Positions 20,095 to 31,820 of a DNA stretch of 64,000 nucleotides are shown here, piece by piece. The notes under the pieces were generated by a model, which had not been told where the DNA came from, did no database searches, and was given only the letters and a program-made list of their open reading frames with translations. The DNA lies in NCBI GenBank assembly GCA_963836015.1, contig CAWIIF010000002.1:558001-622000 (forward strand), read 5' to 3'. The translations under genes were made by a program, and so were the position numbers. The DNA is from CAWCDJ01 sp963836015. GTDB lineage: Bacteria; Acidobacteriota; Terriglobia; Bryobacterales; Bryobacteraceae. Position 1 is the first letter of the stretch. Every line of letters begins with the position of its first letter.

Positions 20095-21455
20095 TCATCA
20101 TCGGCGGCGGCATCTCCGGGCTCTCTACCGCCTACTACCTCGCCAAGGCCGGCGCAGCGTCCACCATCCTCGAATCGCGCCCGCGCCTCGGCGGCGTCAT
20201 CCGCACCGACCATGTGGAAGGCTGCACCCTCGAAGCCGGCCCCGACAGCTTCCTCTCCGCCAAGCCCGCCGCGCTCGACCTCATCCGCGATCTCGGCCTG
20301 GCGGACGACGTCATCGGCTCGAACGACCATCTCCGTGTCACTTTCGTGCGCAAGGGCGGCCGCCTGGTCCCCCTGCCCGACGGCCTCATGATGATGGTGC
20401 CCACCCGGATCCTGCCGCTCCTCACCACCCGGCTCCTGAGCTGGGGCACCAAGTTCCGCATGGGCATGGAGCTTTTCCGCGCCCCCGCTCCCCACGCGGG
20501 CGACGAATCGGTCGCCGAATTCGTCGAGGAGCACTACGGCCGCGAAGCCGTCGATTACCTGGCCGAGCCGCTCCTCTCCGGCATCTACGGCGGCGACCCC
20601 ACCCAGCTCAGCGTCACCAGCGTCCTCCCGCGATTTGTCGAGCTCGCCGGCCGCTACGGCAGCCTCACCCGTGGAGTGCTGGCCGTACGCGCCAAGGCCC
20701 ATTCCAGCAGCGCGCCCGCTCCCCTCTTCCGCACCTTGAAAGGCGGACTGGGCGCCATGGTGGACGCCACCGCCAAGGCCGTCGAGGGCCGCGCCGAGGT
20801 CCGGCAGGCGCGCGCCGATACTGTGGAACGCACCGCCCGCGGATTCCGGGTCCGGGCTGCCGGCGAATGGATCGAAGCCCGCCACGTAGTGGTAGCCTGC
20901 GAAGCCCATAGCGCCGCTCCCCTGCTGGCCGGCCTCGATTCCCGTCTCGGCGAGCTTCTGGGCGGCGTGCCCTACAGCTCTTCCATGACCGTCGCCATGG
21001 CCTATCGCGCCGCCGATTTCGCGAAGCCGCCCGCCGGGTTCGGTTTCCTGGTGCCTAAGAAGGAGCGCCGCCGCCTGGTGGCCTGCACCTGGATCGGGAC
21101 CAAGTTCTCGCACCGCGTCCCCGATGGCACCATCGTCGCACGCTGCTTCCTGGGCGGAATGGACGATGCCGCCATCCTCTCCGAATCGGATGATGCCGTC
21201 ATCGCCGCGGTAGTGGAAGACCTGCGCGACATCGCCGGCGTGACCGCCCGCCCGGCCTTCACGCGGATTTCCCGCTGGCCCCGCTCGATGGCGCAGTACA
21301 CCGTGGGCCACCCCGCCCGCGTCGCCGAGATCCGATCGCGCACAGCCGCACTCCCCGGCCTGCACCTCGCCGGCAACGCCTATGAAGGCATCGGCATCCC
21401 CGACTGCATCCGCATGGGCAAACGCGCCGCCGAAAACATCCTGGCCGGTGGATAG
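20082..21455 (+). CDS. hemG: Protoporphyrinogen/coproporphyrinogen oxidase (HemY/CgoX type)
   Basis: This 457-residue FAD enzyme begins with the Rossmann dinucleotide motif VIIIGGGISGLSTAYYLAKA. It continues with RLGGVIRTDHVEGCTLEAGP (FAD contact), the substrate-domain stretch YLAEPLLSGIYGGDPTQLSV, and ends with GLHLAGNAYEGIGIPDCIRM, typical of oxygen-dependent HemY-type oxidases. It oxidises protoporphyrinogen IX or, in CgoX relatives, coproporphyrinogen III. It overlaps hemH by 13 bases. The product is certain at family level. The symbol hemG follows common usage for this family (often hemY or cgoX), and the exact substrate is open. Confidence 0.9.
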   Translation: MPDVIIIGGGISGLSTAYYLAKAGAASTILESRPRLGGVIRTDHVEGCTLEAGPDSFLSAKPAALDLIRDLGLADDVIGSNDHLRVTFVRKGGRLVPLPDGLMMMVPTRILPLLTTRLLSWGTKFRMGMELFRAPAPHAGDESVAEFVEEHYGREAVDYLAEPLLSGIYGGDPTQLSVTSVLPRFVELAGRYGSLTRGVLAVRAKAHSSSAPAPLFRTLKGGLGAMVDATAKAVEGRAEVRQARADTVERTARGFRVRAAGEWIEARHVVVACEAHSAAPLLAGLDSRLGELLGGVPYSSSMTVAMAYRAADFAKPPAGFGFLVPKKERRRLVACTWIGTKFSHRVPDGTIVARCFLGGMDDAAILSESDDAVIAAVVEDLRDIAGVTARPAFTRISRWPRSMAQYTVGHPARVAEIRSRTAALPGLHLAGNAYEGIGIPDCIRMGKRAAENILAGG

Positions 21456-21464
21456 CGCCGCCCC

Positions 21465-22530
21465 TCAGTCTTTCCGAAACCGCAGGTCCCAAACCCGCGA
21501 TTCTCCCACGCTCAACTCCGTCACCTTGCCTGCACTGTCTCGCAGGAACCGTACACTCCCCATCGACGAGCTGAAGCCGTCTCGATAAGTGGGCGCCAGC
21601 GGAATCACCGAATCCGGACGCCGGTGGATCACCAGCCTGCCGTTCTCGACCGCCACGCGCAGCGTGACCTCCGCTTCGTCGCTGGTATATTGCCCCTCGA
21701 GCGCCTCCAGTTCCGCCGCCGTGGGGTTCGCGCGCTCCACCTTCTCGTAACCCACCGTGTCGGTTTCCGAAACCATGCGCAGCTCGCCGTTCGGAGCAAA
21801 CTCCGCGCGGGGATTTCCCGGCGCGAGCGTCATCACCGAATGATCGCGCAGGCTGCGATAGAGCCCTGCCTTGGACGCGTCGTACGACGCCGTTCGAGGA
21901 GGGTCGGGCTTCTCCGCGCCCGCCAGGTAGACATCCGCCACCTGGTGGCCGAACTGCGTCGCGCTGGTCGTCACGTTGCACAATACCGCCACCGAGAGCC
22001 CCTGTTCCGGATACCGGCCGAGCCACGCGCTGTATCCCGCCGTGCTGCCGCTGTGGCTCACCTCCGGCAGTCCCTTCCAGTGCAGGACCATCAAGCCCGC
22101 GGCATATGCGATGGTGCGCCCGTCAGTCAGGCGTCCCCGCTGCAACTGGGCCTGAATCAGCGCGGGCCCGCCCACCTTCTGGTCTACGAAATTGCGGTTC
22201 CATCGGAGCAGGTCGCCGACGGTCGTGAGCAGCCCGCCATTCCCATACACGTCTTCGAACGGCATCAGTTGCCGGAAGGTGCCGGCGCTCTCCGAGTAGG
22301 CAATCGCGCGGTTGTGCACGATGCGGCGAAAATCGTCGCGCCACCCGGTGGAGGTCATTCCGAGCGGAACGAAGATCGCCTCACGCGAGAACTCCGGTAA
22401 AGATTTGCCGGCCACCCGTCCCACCAAAGATTACCAGAGCCCTGGCATCCGGAGGAGGAGCCGGCCGCTGCGCAACGGCGGGCGCAACCGCCGCCGCGGC
22501 CGCAATCAGCCAGATCGTAAGCTTCGCCAT
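21465..22530 (-). pseudogene. Serine hydrolase (beta-lactamase/PBP4 type) with large internal deletion
   Basis: Translation from ATG at 22530 gives a clear signal peptide (MAKLTIWLIAAAAAV then APAVAQRPAPPPDARAL) but stops at 22381-22383. In another frame, from about 22427, a normal C-terminal part of a class C beta-lactamase-like hydrolase begins with VGRVAGKSLPEFSREAIF. It includes the late HSGSTAGYSAW motif and a lipocalin-like tail (ALEGQYTSDEAEVTLRV). The roughly 150 residues that hold the SxxK nucleophile and YxN motifs are missing, and the joint is out of frame, with a TAA in the hydrolase frame just upstream. The gene is thus dead as an enzyme. It converges on hemG and is divergent from the DUF1080 gene. 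Confidence 0.78.
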
Positions 22531-22589
22531 TCGTCCAGATTACACGTTCCGCTTGTCCCGCGCCCCGCTTTCCGTGCACAATCGTGTTT

Positions 22590-23243
22590 ATGCGAATTGC
22601 ATTGAAGACGATCGCGCCGCTCGCTGCGCTTGCCCTGCCCTTTCTTGCCTCCGCCCAGGTGCCGCGAAACCGGGCACCCTACCCGAACGAGCAATGGGTC
22701 CGCCTGTTCAACGGAACGGACCTCACCAACTGGGTTCCGGTCGGCAAAGAGAAGTGGACCGTTGAAGACGGCACGATCCATGGCAAAGGCGTGACCAAGG
22801 AATACGGCTACCTGCGCACCGAGAAGCCGTACAAGGACTTCTGGCTTTCCCTTCGCTTCAAGTGCGAAGAGGGAGGCAACAGCGGCGTCTACTTCCACAC
22901 TGAGTTCAAGCCCGGCACGGTGGATATTTCGAAGGGCATGCAGTTCGAAATCGACCGCAACCTCGACCACCACACCGGCGGCCTCTACGGCGATGACCGC
23001 GGCTGGATCGCCTGGCCCTCCCCCGAATACGAACAGGTCATGCGCCCCACCGACTGGAACGATTACTTGATCAAAGTGGAAGGCAACCACATGGTCGCCA
23101 TTCTGAACGGCATCAAGATCATCGACTTTACCGACCCCACGCCCAAATCCTTCGACGGCTGGATCGCCCTCCAGCTGCATTCCGGCGGCGAAGGCGACAT
23201 GCGCTTCAAAGATATCTACGTCCGCGACATGTCAGTGCGATAG
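22590..23243 (+). CDS. Secreted DUF1080 (3-keto-disaccharide hydrolase-like) protein
   Basis: This 217-residue protein has a signal peptide (MRIALKTIAPLAALALPFLA, cut after SAQ) and a DUF1080 jelly-roll domain. Typical pieces are WVRLFNGTDLTNWVPVGKEK, WTVEDGTIHGKG, SGVYFHTEFKPG and the C-terminal DMRFKDIYVRDM. The family, related to concanavalin-like glucanases, includes 3-keto-glucoside hydrolases and many uncharacterised exported proteins. ATG at 22590 is chosen over a GTG two codons earlier. A GH2 enzyme starts 12 bases after the stop, so both probably act on the same extracytoplasmic glycan. Confidence 0.88.
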   Translation: MRIALKTIAPLAALALPFLASAQVPRNRAPYPNEQWVRLFNGTDLTNWVPVGKEKWTVEDGTIHGKGVTKEYGYLRTEKPYKDFWLSLRFKCEEGGNSGVYFHTEFKPGTVDISKGMQFEIDRNLDHHTGGLYGDDRGWIAWPSPEYEQVMRPTDWNDYLIKVEGNHMVAILNGIKIIDFTDPTPKSFDGWIALQLHSGGEGDMRFKDIYVRDMSVR

Positions 23244-23255
23244 TCTAGTCGTTCT

Positions 23256-25046
23256 ATGCGACTGCGACTCTGGGCGGCCCTGCTCCTCTCCGCCGCGCTC
23301 TGCTCCGCCGCGGACTGGAAGCCCGCCGACAACCCGCTCACTACGCCCTGGACCGCCAAGGTCACGGCCGCGAGCGCCCTGCCCGAATATCCGCGCCCGC
23401 AGATGGTCCGCGCCCAGTGGACCAACCTCAACGGTCTCTGGGATTACGCCATCACCCCCAGGGATGCCGCGCGGCCCGGGAAGTTCGAGGGAGAGCTGCT
23501 GGTTCCCTACCCCGTGGAATCGGCGCTCTCGGGCGTCAAGCGCGCCGTCACTCCGGAACAGCGCCTCTGGTACCGCCGCACCTTCACCGTTGCGCACCCC
23601 CGCGGCGCGCATGTGCTGCTGCACTTCGGCGCGGTGGACTGGCAGGCGGAGGTCTTCGTCAACGGCCATTCGATCGGCCGGCACGAAGGCGGCTACGATC
23701 CTTTCACCTTTGACATCACCGGCGCACTGAAGCCTGGCTCCGCGCCGCAAGAGCTGGCCGTGGCCGTCTGGGACCCCACCGATACCGCCCTCAATCCGCG
23801 CGGCAAGCAGGTGCTCAATCCCAACGGCATCTGGTACACCGCCGTCACCGGCATCTGGCAGACGGTGTGGATCGAGCCCGTCCCCGCCGCGTTCGTCAGC
23901 GAGCTCGCGATGACCCCCGATCTCGATGGCCGCCGCCTGCGCCTCACCGTCCGCTCGAGCGGCGATTCCGGATTCACGGCCACCGCCCGGCTCGGCGGCA
24001 AAGTAGTGGGCCGCGTCACCAGCCAGGCCAACCGCGAAGTCAGCCTGCCGCTCCAGGAGATCGCGCCCTGGTCCCCCGATTCGCCCACCCTGTACGACCT
24101 CGACATCACGCTCCAGGGCGGCGATTCCGTGCGCAGCTACTTCGGCCTGCGCAAAGTCGAAATGCGCAAGGACGCCGAAGGTTTCAATCGCATCTTCCTC
24201 AATAACAAGCCGCTCTTCCTGATCGGCCCGCTGGATCAGGGCTGGTGGCCCGACGGCCTCTACACCGCCCCCACCGACGAGGCGCTGCGCTCCGACATCG
24301 ACACCCTCAAGAAGCTCGGCTTCAACATGTGCCGCAAGCACGTCAAGGTGGAGCCCGCGCGCTGGTATTACTGGTGCGACAAGCTCGGCTTCCTGGTGTG
24401 GCAGGACATGCCGAGCGCCATGACCCGCACTCCGCCGACCGGCGTCCGCAAAGGCGCCGCCGAAGACGCGCAGTTCCCGCCCGACGCCGCCGCCTCCTGG
24501 GAGCGCGAGCTGCGCGCCCTCGTCCACAACCTCGCCAACACCCCCAGCGTGATCGTCTGGGTGCCGTTCAACGAAGGATGGGGCCAGCACGCCACCAACG
24601 ACGTCCTGCGCCTGGTGAAATCGCTCGACCCCTCCCGTCTCGTCGATGCGCCGAGCGGCTGGGAAGACCGCGGCTTCGGCGATTTCAAGGATATGCACGA
24701 ATATCCCGGCCCCGGCATGTTCCCCACCATGCCCGATCGCATCTCCGTCCTCGGCGAGTTCGGCGGCCTCGGGCTCCCCATCGAAGGCCACCTCTGGTGG
24801 AACAAGCGCAACTGGGGATACCGCACCTTCGAAGACCGCGCCAAACTGCAGGCCGGCTACGAAGCCCTGATCGAAAAGCTCGAGCCTCTCGTGAAACAGG
24901 GCCTGGCCGCCGCCGTCTACACTCAGACCAGCGACGTGGAGGGCGAGGTCAACGGCCTGATGACCTACGACCGCAAAGTCGTCAAGTTCGATGAAGCCAG
25001 GCTCGCCGAACTGCATCGCCGCTTAATCGGATTGGTGGCCCGTTAA
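23256..25046 (+). CDS. Secreted glycoside hydrolase family 2 enzyme
   Basis: This 596-residue protein has a signal peptide (MRLRLWAALLLSAALCSAAD). The domains in order are a sugar-binding jelly roll (WYRRTFTVAHPRGAHVLLHF, VNGHSIGRHEGGYDPFTFDI), an immunoglobulin-like domain, and a TIM barrel. The barrel has the acid/base Glu in VIVWVPFNEGWGQHATND and the likely nucleophile Glu in ISVLGEFGGLG. Such enzymes act as beta-galactosidases, beta-glucuronidases or beta-mannosidases; the exact sugar is not readable here. The stop TAA shares one base with the ATG of the next hydrolase gene. Confidence 0.9.
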   Translation: MRLRLWAALLLSAALCSAADWKPADNPLTTPWTAKVTAASALPEYPRPQMVRAQWTNLNGLWDYAITPRDAARPGKFEGELLVPYPVESALSGVKRAVTPEQRLWYRRTFTVAHPRGAHVLLHFGAVDWQAEVFVNGHSIGRHEGGYDPFTFDITGALKPGSAPQELAVAVWDPTDTALNPRGKQVLNPNGIWYTAVTGIWQTVWIEPVPAAFVSELAMTPDLDGRRLRLTVRSSGDSGFTATARLGGKVVGRVTSQANREVSLPLQEIAPWSPDSPTLYDLDITLQGGDSVRSYFGLRKVEMRKDAEGFNRIFLNNKPLFLIGPLDQGWWPDGLYTAPTDEALRSDIDTLKKLGFNMCRKHVKVEPARWYYWCDKLGFLVWQDMPSAMTRTPPTGVRKGAAEDAQFPPDAAASWERELRALVHNLANTPSVIVWVPFNEGWGQHATNDVLRLVKSLDPSRLVDAPSGWEDRGFGDFKDMHEYPGPGMFPTMPDRISVLGEFGGLGLPIEGHLWWNKRNWGYRTFEDRAKLQAGYEALIEKLEPLVKQGLAAAVYTQTSDVEGEVNGLMTYDRKVVKFDEARLAELHRRLIGLVAR

Positions 25047-26069
25047 TGACACGCCGCTGCCTTCTCGCGGCCGCCGGGACCGCCGTCCTCACCGCGGCCG
25101 GCCGCGACGCGCCCTATCGCACGCCGTACAAATACGGAAAGCTCGTGCTCGCCGCGTCGCCGGAGGCGGCCGCTTTCGACGGCCGCAGCGTCGATTGCCC
25201 TTTTGTCTTCCACCACGACGGGAAGTTCTACATGACCTACGTCGGCTGGGACGGCACCGGTTACCAGACCGGTCTCGCGTCCTCCGCCAACCTCGTGGAC
25301 TGGAAGAAGGAGGGCTGCATCCTGCGCCGCGATCCGTACCTCCCCGATCACTCGCTACAACATCGCCATGAACTGGATCGTCCGGCAGAACGAGATGCGC
25401 TCCGCCGGCGAGTTGAAGCGGGTCCGTGGACGATTCCTGGGCGCCTATCACGCCTATCCGGGTGCGGGCTATGAACAAGGGCCCGCAGTCATCGGGCTTT
25501 GCTGGAGCGACGACCTGATGCATTGGGAGATCGATGCTCCCTGCCTACATCCGGACGACGGCGCCGATTGGGAGAACGGCGGTCTTTACAAGCCCTGCCT
25601 GCTGGAGTACCGCGGCACCTACTACCTCTTTTACAACGCCAAGACTCAGGGCCGAGGCTGGCGCGAGCAGACCGGCGTCGCCTCCTCGACCGACCTGAAG
25701 ACGTGGAATCGCTACCCGGGGAATCCGATCATTCCCAACGGACCCGCCGGCAGTTGGGACGAGCGATTCGCCAGCGATCCCTGCGTGCTGCTGGATGGCC
25801 GCACCTGGGTGTTCTTCTACTACAGCCTCGACCGCAAGGGCAAAGCGCGCGACCTGCTGGCTTTGGGCAGCGACCCGTTTCATGCCGCGAAGGTAAATGA
25901 AATCCTGATCGATGTCGGCCCGCCGGGGTCGGTGGATTCGACTTATGCCCACAAGCCGGGCGTGGTCTGGCATGACGGAGCGCTATATCACTTCTATTGC
26001 GCCGTTTCCGGCAAATGGCCGGATGAAGTGCGCGGCATTTCGGTGGCCCGATCGCGCCCGTGGCAGTAG
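25046..26069 (+). pseudogene. Five-bladed beta-propeller glycoside hydrolase, frameshifted
   Basis: The N-terminal part starts with a twin-arginine-like signal (MTRRCLLAAAGTAVLTAAG). It then has propeller blades of the GH32/43/117/130 kind (CPFVFHHDGKFYMTYVGWDG, LASSANLVDWKKEG). Near base 25340 one extra base shifts the frame after RRDPY. The natural continuation SPITRYNIAMNWIVRQNEM is read in another frame to the stop at 26069 and contains blades such as KPCLLEYRGTYYLFYNAKTQ and KPGVVWHDGALYHFYCA. The two frames together give a complete enzyme of about 340 residues. The cause may be a real mutation or an assembly error. It overlaps the GH2 stop by one base. Confidence 0.8.
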
Positions 26070-26122
26070 CGGCGGCCGTGAAATTCTGACCCGTCTTCGA
26101 TATCCTGACGGTTGGCAGATTT

Positions 26123-28744
<2,622 letters not shown>

Positions 28745-28778
28745 CTTACGATCGGCGATCGAATGTGGGCTTGCCGCG

Positions 28779-28784
28779 TATAAT
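28779..28784 (+). promoter_or_regulatory. Consensus -10 hexamer close to the ADOP start
   Basis: A perfect TATAAT lies seven bases before the ATG at 28792. There is no recognisable -35 at the usual distance. If used, transcription would start at or within a base or two of the ATG, giving a nearly leaderless message. Confidence 0.4.
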
Positions 28785-28791
28785 TGTCACC

Positions 28792-31326
28792 ATGCCGGCA
28801 ATCGATCACACTTGGCAAGATCTGCGCTTTGCCGTTCGCACCCTGGGTAAGAATCGGGGCATCACGGCCATTGCCGTGTTCTCCCTGGCCCTGGGGATTG
28901 GCGCGAATACCGCCATCTTCAGCCTCATCGACACGGTGCTCGTGAAATCCCTACCCGTCCAGAACCCTCAGGAGCTGGTGATCCTCACCGACCCCTCCGC
29001 CAACGGAGTCTCCATCGGAGCCCAGGGCGGCACCCGCTCCCTGCTCAGCTATGGCGAGTACGAGCACATCCGCGACGGGCAGCAGGTCTTCTCCGATATG
29101 TACGCCTCGCAGAGCTACGCCGATCGCATCAGCGCCTCGATCGACGGCGGCGCCCCCGAGGACATTCACGCCCGCCTGGTCAGCGGCACCTACTTTCACG
29201 TCCTCGGCGTGCAGCCGGTCATCGGTCGTATCTTCACCCAGGCCGACGATCGCACCCCGCACGACGCGCCCTACGCCGTCATCAGCTACAGTTTTTGGGA
29301 TCGCCGCTTCTCGCGCAGCGCCGATGTGCTCGGCAAAGTCATCACCCTCGGCAAGGCTTCTCTCAAGGTCATCGGCGTCGGACCTCCCGGCTTCTTCGGC
29401 GAAACCGTGGGCGATGCCCCCGACCTGTGGATCCCGATGATGATGCAGCCCGACGTCCAGCCCGGCCGGGAATGGCTCCACGACGACGAGCGCGCCATCA
29501 TGCGCGTCATGTGGCTGCAGGTGATGGGCCGCCTCAAGCCCGGCGTCACCCTGAAGCAGGCCCAGGCCAATGTCAGCGTAGTATTCCACCAGATGCTGAA
29601 CAGCTACCAGGTGCCCGGCCTCACCGCCGAGCAGCGCCGCAATCAGCTCGATCAGAAGCTGGAGCTGCACCCCGGAGGCCGCGGCGCCAGCGAACTGCGC
29701 GATTCCTACGCCCAGCCGCTCTACGTCCTCATGACCATCGTGGGCCTGGTCCTGCTGATCGCCTGCGCCAACATCGCGAACCTCCTGCTGGCGCGCGCCG
29801 CCGGCCGCCAGAAGGAGATCGCCGTCCGCCTCGCGCTGGGCGCCGGCCGGATGCGTCTCGCACGCCAGTTGCTGACGGAAAGCCTTCTGCTGGCCGCGGC
29901 CGGCGGCGCGCTCGGCGTCCTGTTGGCCTCCTGGGGCAGCGGCATCCTGGTCCGCATGGTGGCGCGCGGCTCCGAATCCATGGTGCTGAACGTGCACCCT
30001 GACACTCGTGTCCTCGCTTTCACCGCCGGCCTGGCCCTCCTCACCGGCCTCCTCTTCGGCCTGGCGCCGGCGCTCCGCGCCTCCCGCGTCCCACTCGCTT
30101 CAACCCTCAAGGAGAATTCGCGCGGCGTCACCGGCGGCGGGCGCGTCAGCCTCGGCAAGGTGCTGGTGGTGGCGCAGATCGCGCTCTCCTTGCTGCTGCT
30201 GGTCGGGTCCGGGCTCTTCATCCGCACCCTGCGCAATCTTCAGAACGTCCAGCTCGGCTTCCCCCGCGAAAAGCTCCTGGTGGTCGGCGTGGACGCCCTT
30301 ACCGCCGGATACAAGGGACCGGCCGCCTCCGATCTCTACAACCGCCTGCTCGATTCCATCCGCGCCATCCCCGGCGTGAAGAGCGCCACCTACTCGCAGA
30401 ACGGCCTGTTCACCGGCTCGGATTCCGGCACCGGCCTCTACGTCGAAGGCTACACTCCGCCCAAGAACGGCCGCGCCGGCGCCAGCTTCGACCAGGTGGG
30501 GCCCGATTTCTTCGCGTCTCTCGGCGTCCCCCTGTTGCGCGGCCGTGAAATCACCCGCCAGGACACCGCCGCCTCCACTCCCGTGTGCGTGATCAACCAG
30601 ACCATGGCCAACGATTTCTTCGCCAACCGCGACCCCCTCGGGAAGCACATCAAAGACCTTTTCCCCGGCTCCCATGCCGAGTACGAAATCGTGGGCGTGG
30701 CGCCCGATATCCGCTCGACCGCCCTGCGCGGCAAGGTGGCGCGGCGCTTCTTCGTCCCCGTGCAGCACTCCATGGGTGGCGACGTGAGCTTCGTCAATTA
30801 CGTGATCCGTACCGCTGCAGAGCCCGGCAGCGTCCTGTCGGCCGTCCGCCGCACCATCCGCGATACCGACCGCTCCATCCCCATCACCAATGCCGATTCC
30901 TTCGACGAGCTGATCGACCGCCGCATCCAGACCGAGCGCGTCATCGCCCAGCTCTCCGCGTTCTTCGGATTGCTCGCGCTGCTGCTCGCTTCGGTCGGTC
31001 TCTACGGCGTGCTCTCTTACGCCGTCGCGCGCCGCACCAACGAGATCGGCATCCGCATCGCGGTGGGCGCCGGACAGCGTACCGTCATCTGGATGATCCT
31101 CAAAGAGACGCTCCTGCTGGTGTTGATCGGCGCCGTCGCAGGCGGCGCTGCGGCGGTCGCGATGGCCAAGCTCGTAGCCAGCCGCATGTTCGGCGTCACC
31201 CCCGGCGATCCCGCCACCATGGCCGTCGCAGCCGCGGTCTTAGCCGTGGTCGCGTTGCTCGCCGCCGTCGTCCCCGCCCGGCGCGCCGCCCGCGTGGATC
31301 CCATGATCGCCCTGCGCGTGGAGTAG
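28792..31326 (+). CDS. ADOP-type ABC permease (MacB/FtsX family)
   Basis: This 844-residue protein has the acidobacterial duplicated-permease plan. There is an N-terminal tag (LRFAVRTLGKNRGITAIAVF), then SLALGIGANTAIFSLIDTVL as the first membrane helix, and a MacB-like periplasmic domain. A first FtsX block follows (LIACANIANLLLARAAGRQK, ALGAGRMRLARQLLTESLLL), then a second periplasmic domain and a final FtsX block (LASVGLYGVLSYAVARRTNE). The protein ends VDPMIALRVE, as usual. MacB-type permeases use ATP hydrolysis by a partner to move substrates across the envelope without a membrane channel. No ATPase gene is adjacent, hence 'orphan'. ATG at 28792 is chosen to match family N-termini. Confidence 0.9.
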   Translation: MPAIDHTWQDLRFAVRTLGKNRGITAIAVFSLALGIGANTAIFSLIDTVLVKSLPVQNPQELVILTDPSANGVSIGAQGGTRSLLSYGEYEHIRDGQQVFSDMYASQSYADRISASIDGGAPEDIHARLVSGTYFHVLGVQPVIGRIFTQADDRTPHDAPYAVISYSFWDRRFSRSADVLGKVITLGKASLKVIGVGPPGFFGETVGDAPDLWIPMMMQPDVQPGREWLHDDERAIMRVMWLQVMGRLKPGVTLKQAQANVSVVFHQMLNSYQVPGLTAEQRRNQLDQKLELHPGGRGASELRDSYAQPLYVLMTIVGLVLLIACANIANLLLARAAGRQKEIAVRLALGAGRMRLARQLLTESLLLAAAGGALGVLLASWGSGILVRMVARGSESMVLNVHPDTRVLAFTAGLALLTGLLFGLAPALRASRVPLASTLKENSRGVTGGGRVSLGKVLVVAQIALSLLLLVGSGLFIRTLRNLQNVQLGFPREKLLVVGVDALTAGYKGPAASDLYNRLLDSIRAIPGVKSATYSQNGLFTGSDSGTGLYVEGYTPPKNGRAGASFDQVGPDFFASLGVPLLRGREITRQDTAASTPVCVINQTMANDFFANRDPLGKHIKDLFPGSHAEYEIVGVAPDIRSTALRGKVARRFFVPVQHSMGGDVSFVNYVIRTAAEPGSVLSAVRRTIRDTDRSIPITNADSFDELIDRRIQTERVIAQLSAFFGLLALLLASVGLYGVLSYAVARRTNEIGIRIAVGAGQRTVIWMILKETLLLVLIGAVAGGAAAVAMAKLVASRMFGVTPGDPATMAVAAAVLAVVALLAAVVPARRAARVDPMIALRVE

Positions 31327-31331
31327 CCGAT

Positions 31332-31658
31332 TCACTCCGCCGAAGCCAGGCCCTCGACGGCCTTCACCAGCTCTTCCGGCGGGAACGGCTTGCGAACGAC
31401 ACGGCACCTCGGGAAGCGCGCCGCCAGTTCCATGTCCGGTGCCGCCGCTATGTAGACTAGGGCGAGCTTGTCGGCGCACGGGAGAAATGGTTCCGGCGCG
31501 TTCGTGATTACCAGGACGCCGTCGTTGGAGTTCGCCATCTCACAGGCATGGATGGCATCGCTCTCGACCACCGAAAATCCGCGGCGTTGCAACACGAAGC
31601 GCAGGTAGCTCCGAATGAATGGATCCTCCACGAGAATGATGGGGCGCGAGATTCGCAT
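31332..31658 (-). CDS. Receiver-like protein with Asn at the phosphorylation site
   Basis: This 108-residue single CheY-like domain keeps the N-terminal acidic pair in IILVEDPFIRSYLRFVLQRR and the Lys-Pro loop in RVVRKPFPPEELVKAV. At the phospho-acceptor strand it reads GVLVITNAPEPF, with Asn where Asp belongs. It is probably not phosphorylated and may bind partners in a fixed state. It has no output domain and no adjacent kinase. It is the second pseudo-receiver of this window (see 4777-5259). It converges on the ADOP permease with a gap of five bases. Confidence 0.72.
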   Translation of the reverse strand: MRISRPIILVEDPFIRSYLRFVLQRRGFSVVESDAIHACEMANSNDGVLVITNAPEPFLPCADKLALVYIAAAPDMELAARFPRCRVVRKPFPPEELVKAVEGLASAE

Positions 31659-31789
31659 TTGCAGATGGGGCCTTCGAGACGGAAGGCTCGCGGGGCCGTG
31701 TCGGCTAACTTATTCTCCGTCTAATGAACTTGGCGCTGACAATCCCCCCAAATGGGAGGGCTCGCCAACTGAAATGAGGGGGGTACTGC

Positions 31790-31811
31790 GGAAAAAGCCT
31801 GCACGTGCAGG
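31790..31811 (-). terminator. Intrinsic terminator after the murein hydrolase operon
   Basis: Read on the minus strand, the perfect palindrome CCTGCACGTGCAGG (31798-31811) is followed by CTTTTTCC. A five-base-pair stem with an ACGT loop, or a six-base-pair stem with a tiny loop, and a T run fit a modest intrinsic terminator. It sits about ten bases after the amidase stop codon. Confidence 0.55.
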
Positions 31812-31820
31812 AATGCCGGC

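Noticed and set aside
31659..31820. Possible riboswitch in the gap between the pseudo-receiver and the amidase
   Set aside because: G-rich and C-rich runs are present, but no conserved aptamer core could be recognised; only the terminator at 31790-31811 has clear structure.
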